From the NCBI GenBank assembly GCA_031082225.1, contig JAVHLG010000001.1:1-64000 (forward strand): a DNA stretch of 64,000 bases. The letters run 5' to 3'. The notes below the pieces were generated by a model. The model was not told the origin of the DNA. It did no database searches and worked only from the letters and a program-made list of their open reading frames with translations. Shown here piece by piece: positions 63,274 to 64,000 of this stretch. Each line of letters opens with the position of its first letter. The stretch's first letter is position 1. This DNA comes from Desulfovibrionaceae bacterium (GTDB taxonomy: Bacteria; Desulfobacterota; Desulfovibrionia; Desulfovibrionales; Desulfovibrionaceae). The position numbers and the translations under genes are program-made.

Positions 63274-64000
63274 TTACGGCCAATATTTATTGGCATAGTC
63301 TGAGGCAACGAAATAAGAGTAGCTGCCACCGCTTGTGTTGATGGACCCATTTGAATAAAGCGCACCGACAGACACAAAGCTACCTTCTGTTTTGATGTCT
63401 CCTTTTGAAAATAACGTGCCAATCCATGCGTGCCCATCGCCAGAGAATTTAGAACTCCCCCTTACATCAATATATATTCTTTTGGCTGCCTCAATAAATT
63501 TTTCATTAGTATAATTGCTTGTCGACGGCTTATTCTTATCTTGAAAACAATTTTCATTTTTGTCGGTCGTGATATATATAGAGCTTCCAAACTTTAAATC
63601 GCCTTGTACAAAAATATTTACATACGTATCCTTGTCAGAAAGATCAAAACACGTTTTAGCCCCCCCTCCCGTTGTAAATGATGGATAAGCATATGTGGTC
63701 GTGTTATTGATATCTTTTCCGACAAACGTGAATTGACCTCCATAATTTGGATCAGGAGATGTAGGAGTAACGACTTTGTGCTCAGGCAGAGTATAACTTG
63801 GACATCCATCTGGCTTATCTGTTATTTTGACAGCCGACCCTTCGACAATAGCCGCAATATCAGCGGGATTAGATGGCGAAATTGTTCCATAATAGTAAAC
63901 GTTTCCGCCATTTCCATCTATCTTAACGACTTTTCCATTCCATCGTGCAATAGTTAAATTTCCACCTGAAGATACGTTTCCATGTACAACGCCACGGTTA
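63274..64000 (-). CDS. Glycine/serine/tyrosine-rich surface protein, partial (5' end outside window)
   Basis: An uninterrupted minus-strand frame runs in from beyond base 64000 to TAA at 63274-63276, giving the last 241 residues of a protein. It contains GVVHGNVSSGGNLTIARW, VEGSAVKITDKPDGCP, YVNIFVQGDLKFGSSIYI, FSGDGHAWIGTLFSKGDIKT and FVSVGALYSNGSINTSGGSY. These repeated G-D/N-L/I-x-I-x-G strands look like a right-handed beta-helix, as in PilX-associated or polymer-forming surface proteins. It has two cysteine pairs and ends DYANKYWP. It is AT-rich compared with the window and lies upstream of the two lectin-pilins on the same strand, so it probably belongs to the same filament cluster. The function is not recognised with certainty. 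Confidence 0.7.
   Translation of the reverse strand, partial: NRGVVHGNVSSGGNLTIARWNGKVVKIDGNGGNVYYYGTISPSNPADIAAIVEGSAVKITDKPDGCPSYTLPEHKVVTPTSPDPNYGGQFTFVGKDINNTTTYAYPSFTTGGGAKTCFDLSDKDTYVNIFVQGDLKFGSSIYITTDKNENCFQDKNKPSTSNYTNEKFIEAAKRIYIDVRGSSKFSGDGHAWIGTLFSKGDIKTEGSFVSVGALYSNGSINTSGGSYSYFVASDYANKYWP

Overview
The window is GC-rich, densely packed bacterial DNA. A Desulfovibrionaceae-like sulfate reducer (Desulfovibrio/Solidesulfovibrio type) is the best guess. Supporting features are a Tat-exported multi-cluster ferredoxin with a small membrane cytochrome, a HesB-like selenoprotein, an Anbu proteasome-homologue operon and many long neutral ORFs on both strands typical of very high GC. This assignment is inference; no rRNA or tRNA gene is present to confirm it.

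Layout. 1-5400: upp and a Crp/Fnr-type regulator face left; divergent from them is a small redox operon (HesB-like selenoprotein with an in-frame UGA, Tat-exported 4x[4Fe-4S] protein, membrane cytochrome b-like protein); then umuDC on the minus strand. 5800-26900: a 21-kb plus-strand surface-polysaccharide cluster: outer-membrane export lipoprotein, WcbI-like enzyme, two glycosyltransferases, KpsC, a 2550-residue reducing type I PKS, an alpha-oxoamine synthase, KpsS, a GNAT, a short-chain dehydrogenase and a membrane alkaline-phosphatase-superfamily transferase. The PKS/oxoamine synthase/SDR/membrane transferase set resembles the rhizobial rkp-1 (K-antigen) region. It suggests a capsule whose lipid anchor is a polyketide-derived, sphingoid-like aminolipid.

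26900-31040 (minus): the four-gene Anbu operon (circularly permuted ATP-grasp, alpha-E, Anbu, transglutaminase-like). 31500-35900 (plus): a FAD oxidoreductase, then a winged-helix regulator fused to a Rossmann-like domain, a NeuB-family synthase and a glycosyltransferase. 36044-41419: a fluoride riboswitch followed by an intrinsic terminator, leading an operon of a prenyltransferase-repeat protein, an MFS transporter, an AAA+ ATPase, the fluoride channel CrcB/FluC and a DUF190-CBS protein. A large glycoside hydrolase follows.

44300-49500 (minus): two outer-membrane transporter-like barrels flanking a secreted amidohydrolase and a secreted choloylglycine-hydrolase-family enzyme, with a divergent NtrC-type regulator beside them. 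51300-55200: a hybrid histidine kinase and a secreted metzincin-like protease. 55400-59400 (minus): an SLC13-type permease with four TrkA_C domains, a Ca2+/Na+ antiporter and a lytic transglycosylase. 59600-64000 (minus): two tandem PilX/GspK-like minor pilins that each carry an L-type-lectin-like domain, and the C-terminal part of a glycine-rich surface protein running off the window in markedly AT-richer DNA.

Most notable: the selenoprotein with a visible SECIS-like hairpin (split at UGA by ordinary gene calling), the PKS-linked capsule cluster, the fluoride-controlled operon with unexpected members, and the lectin-bearing minor pilins.
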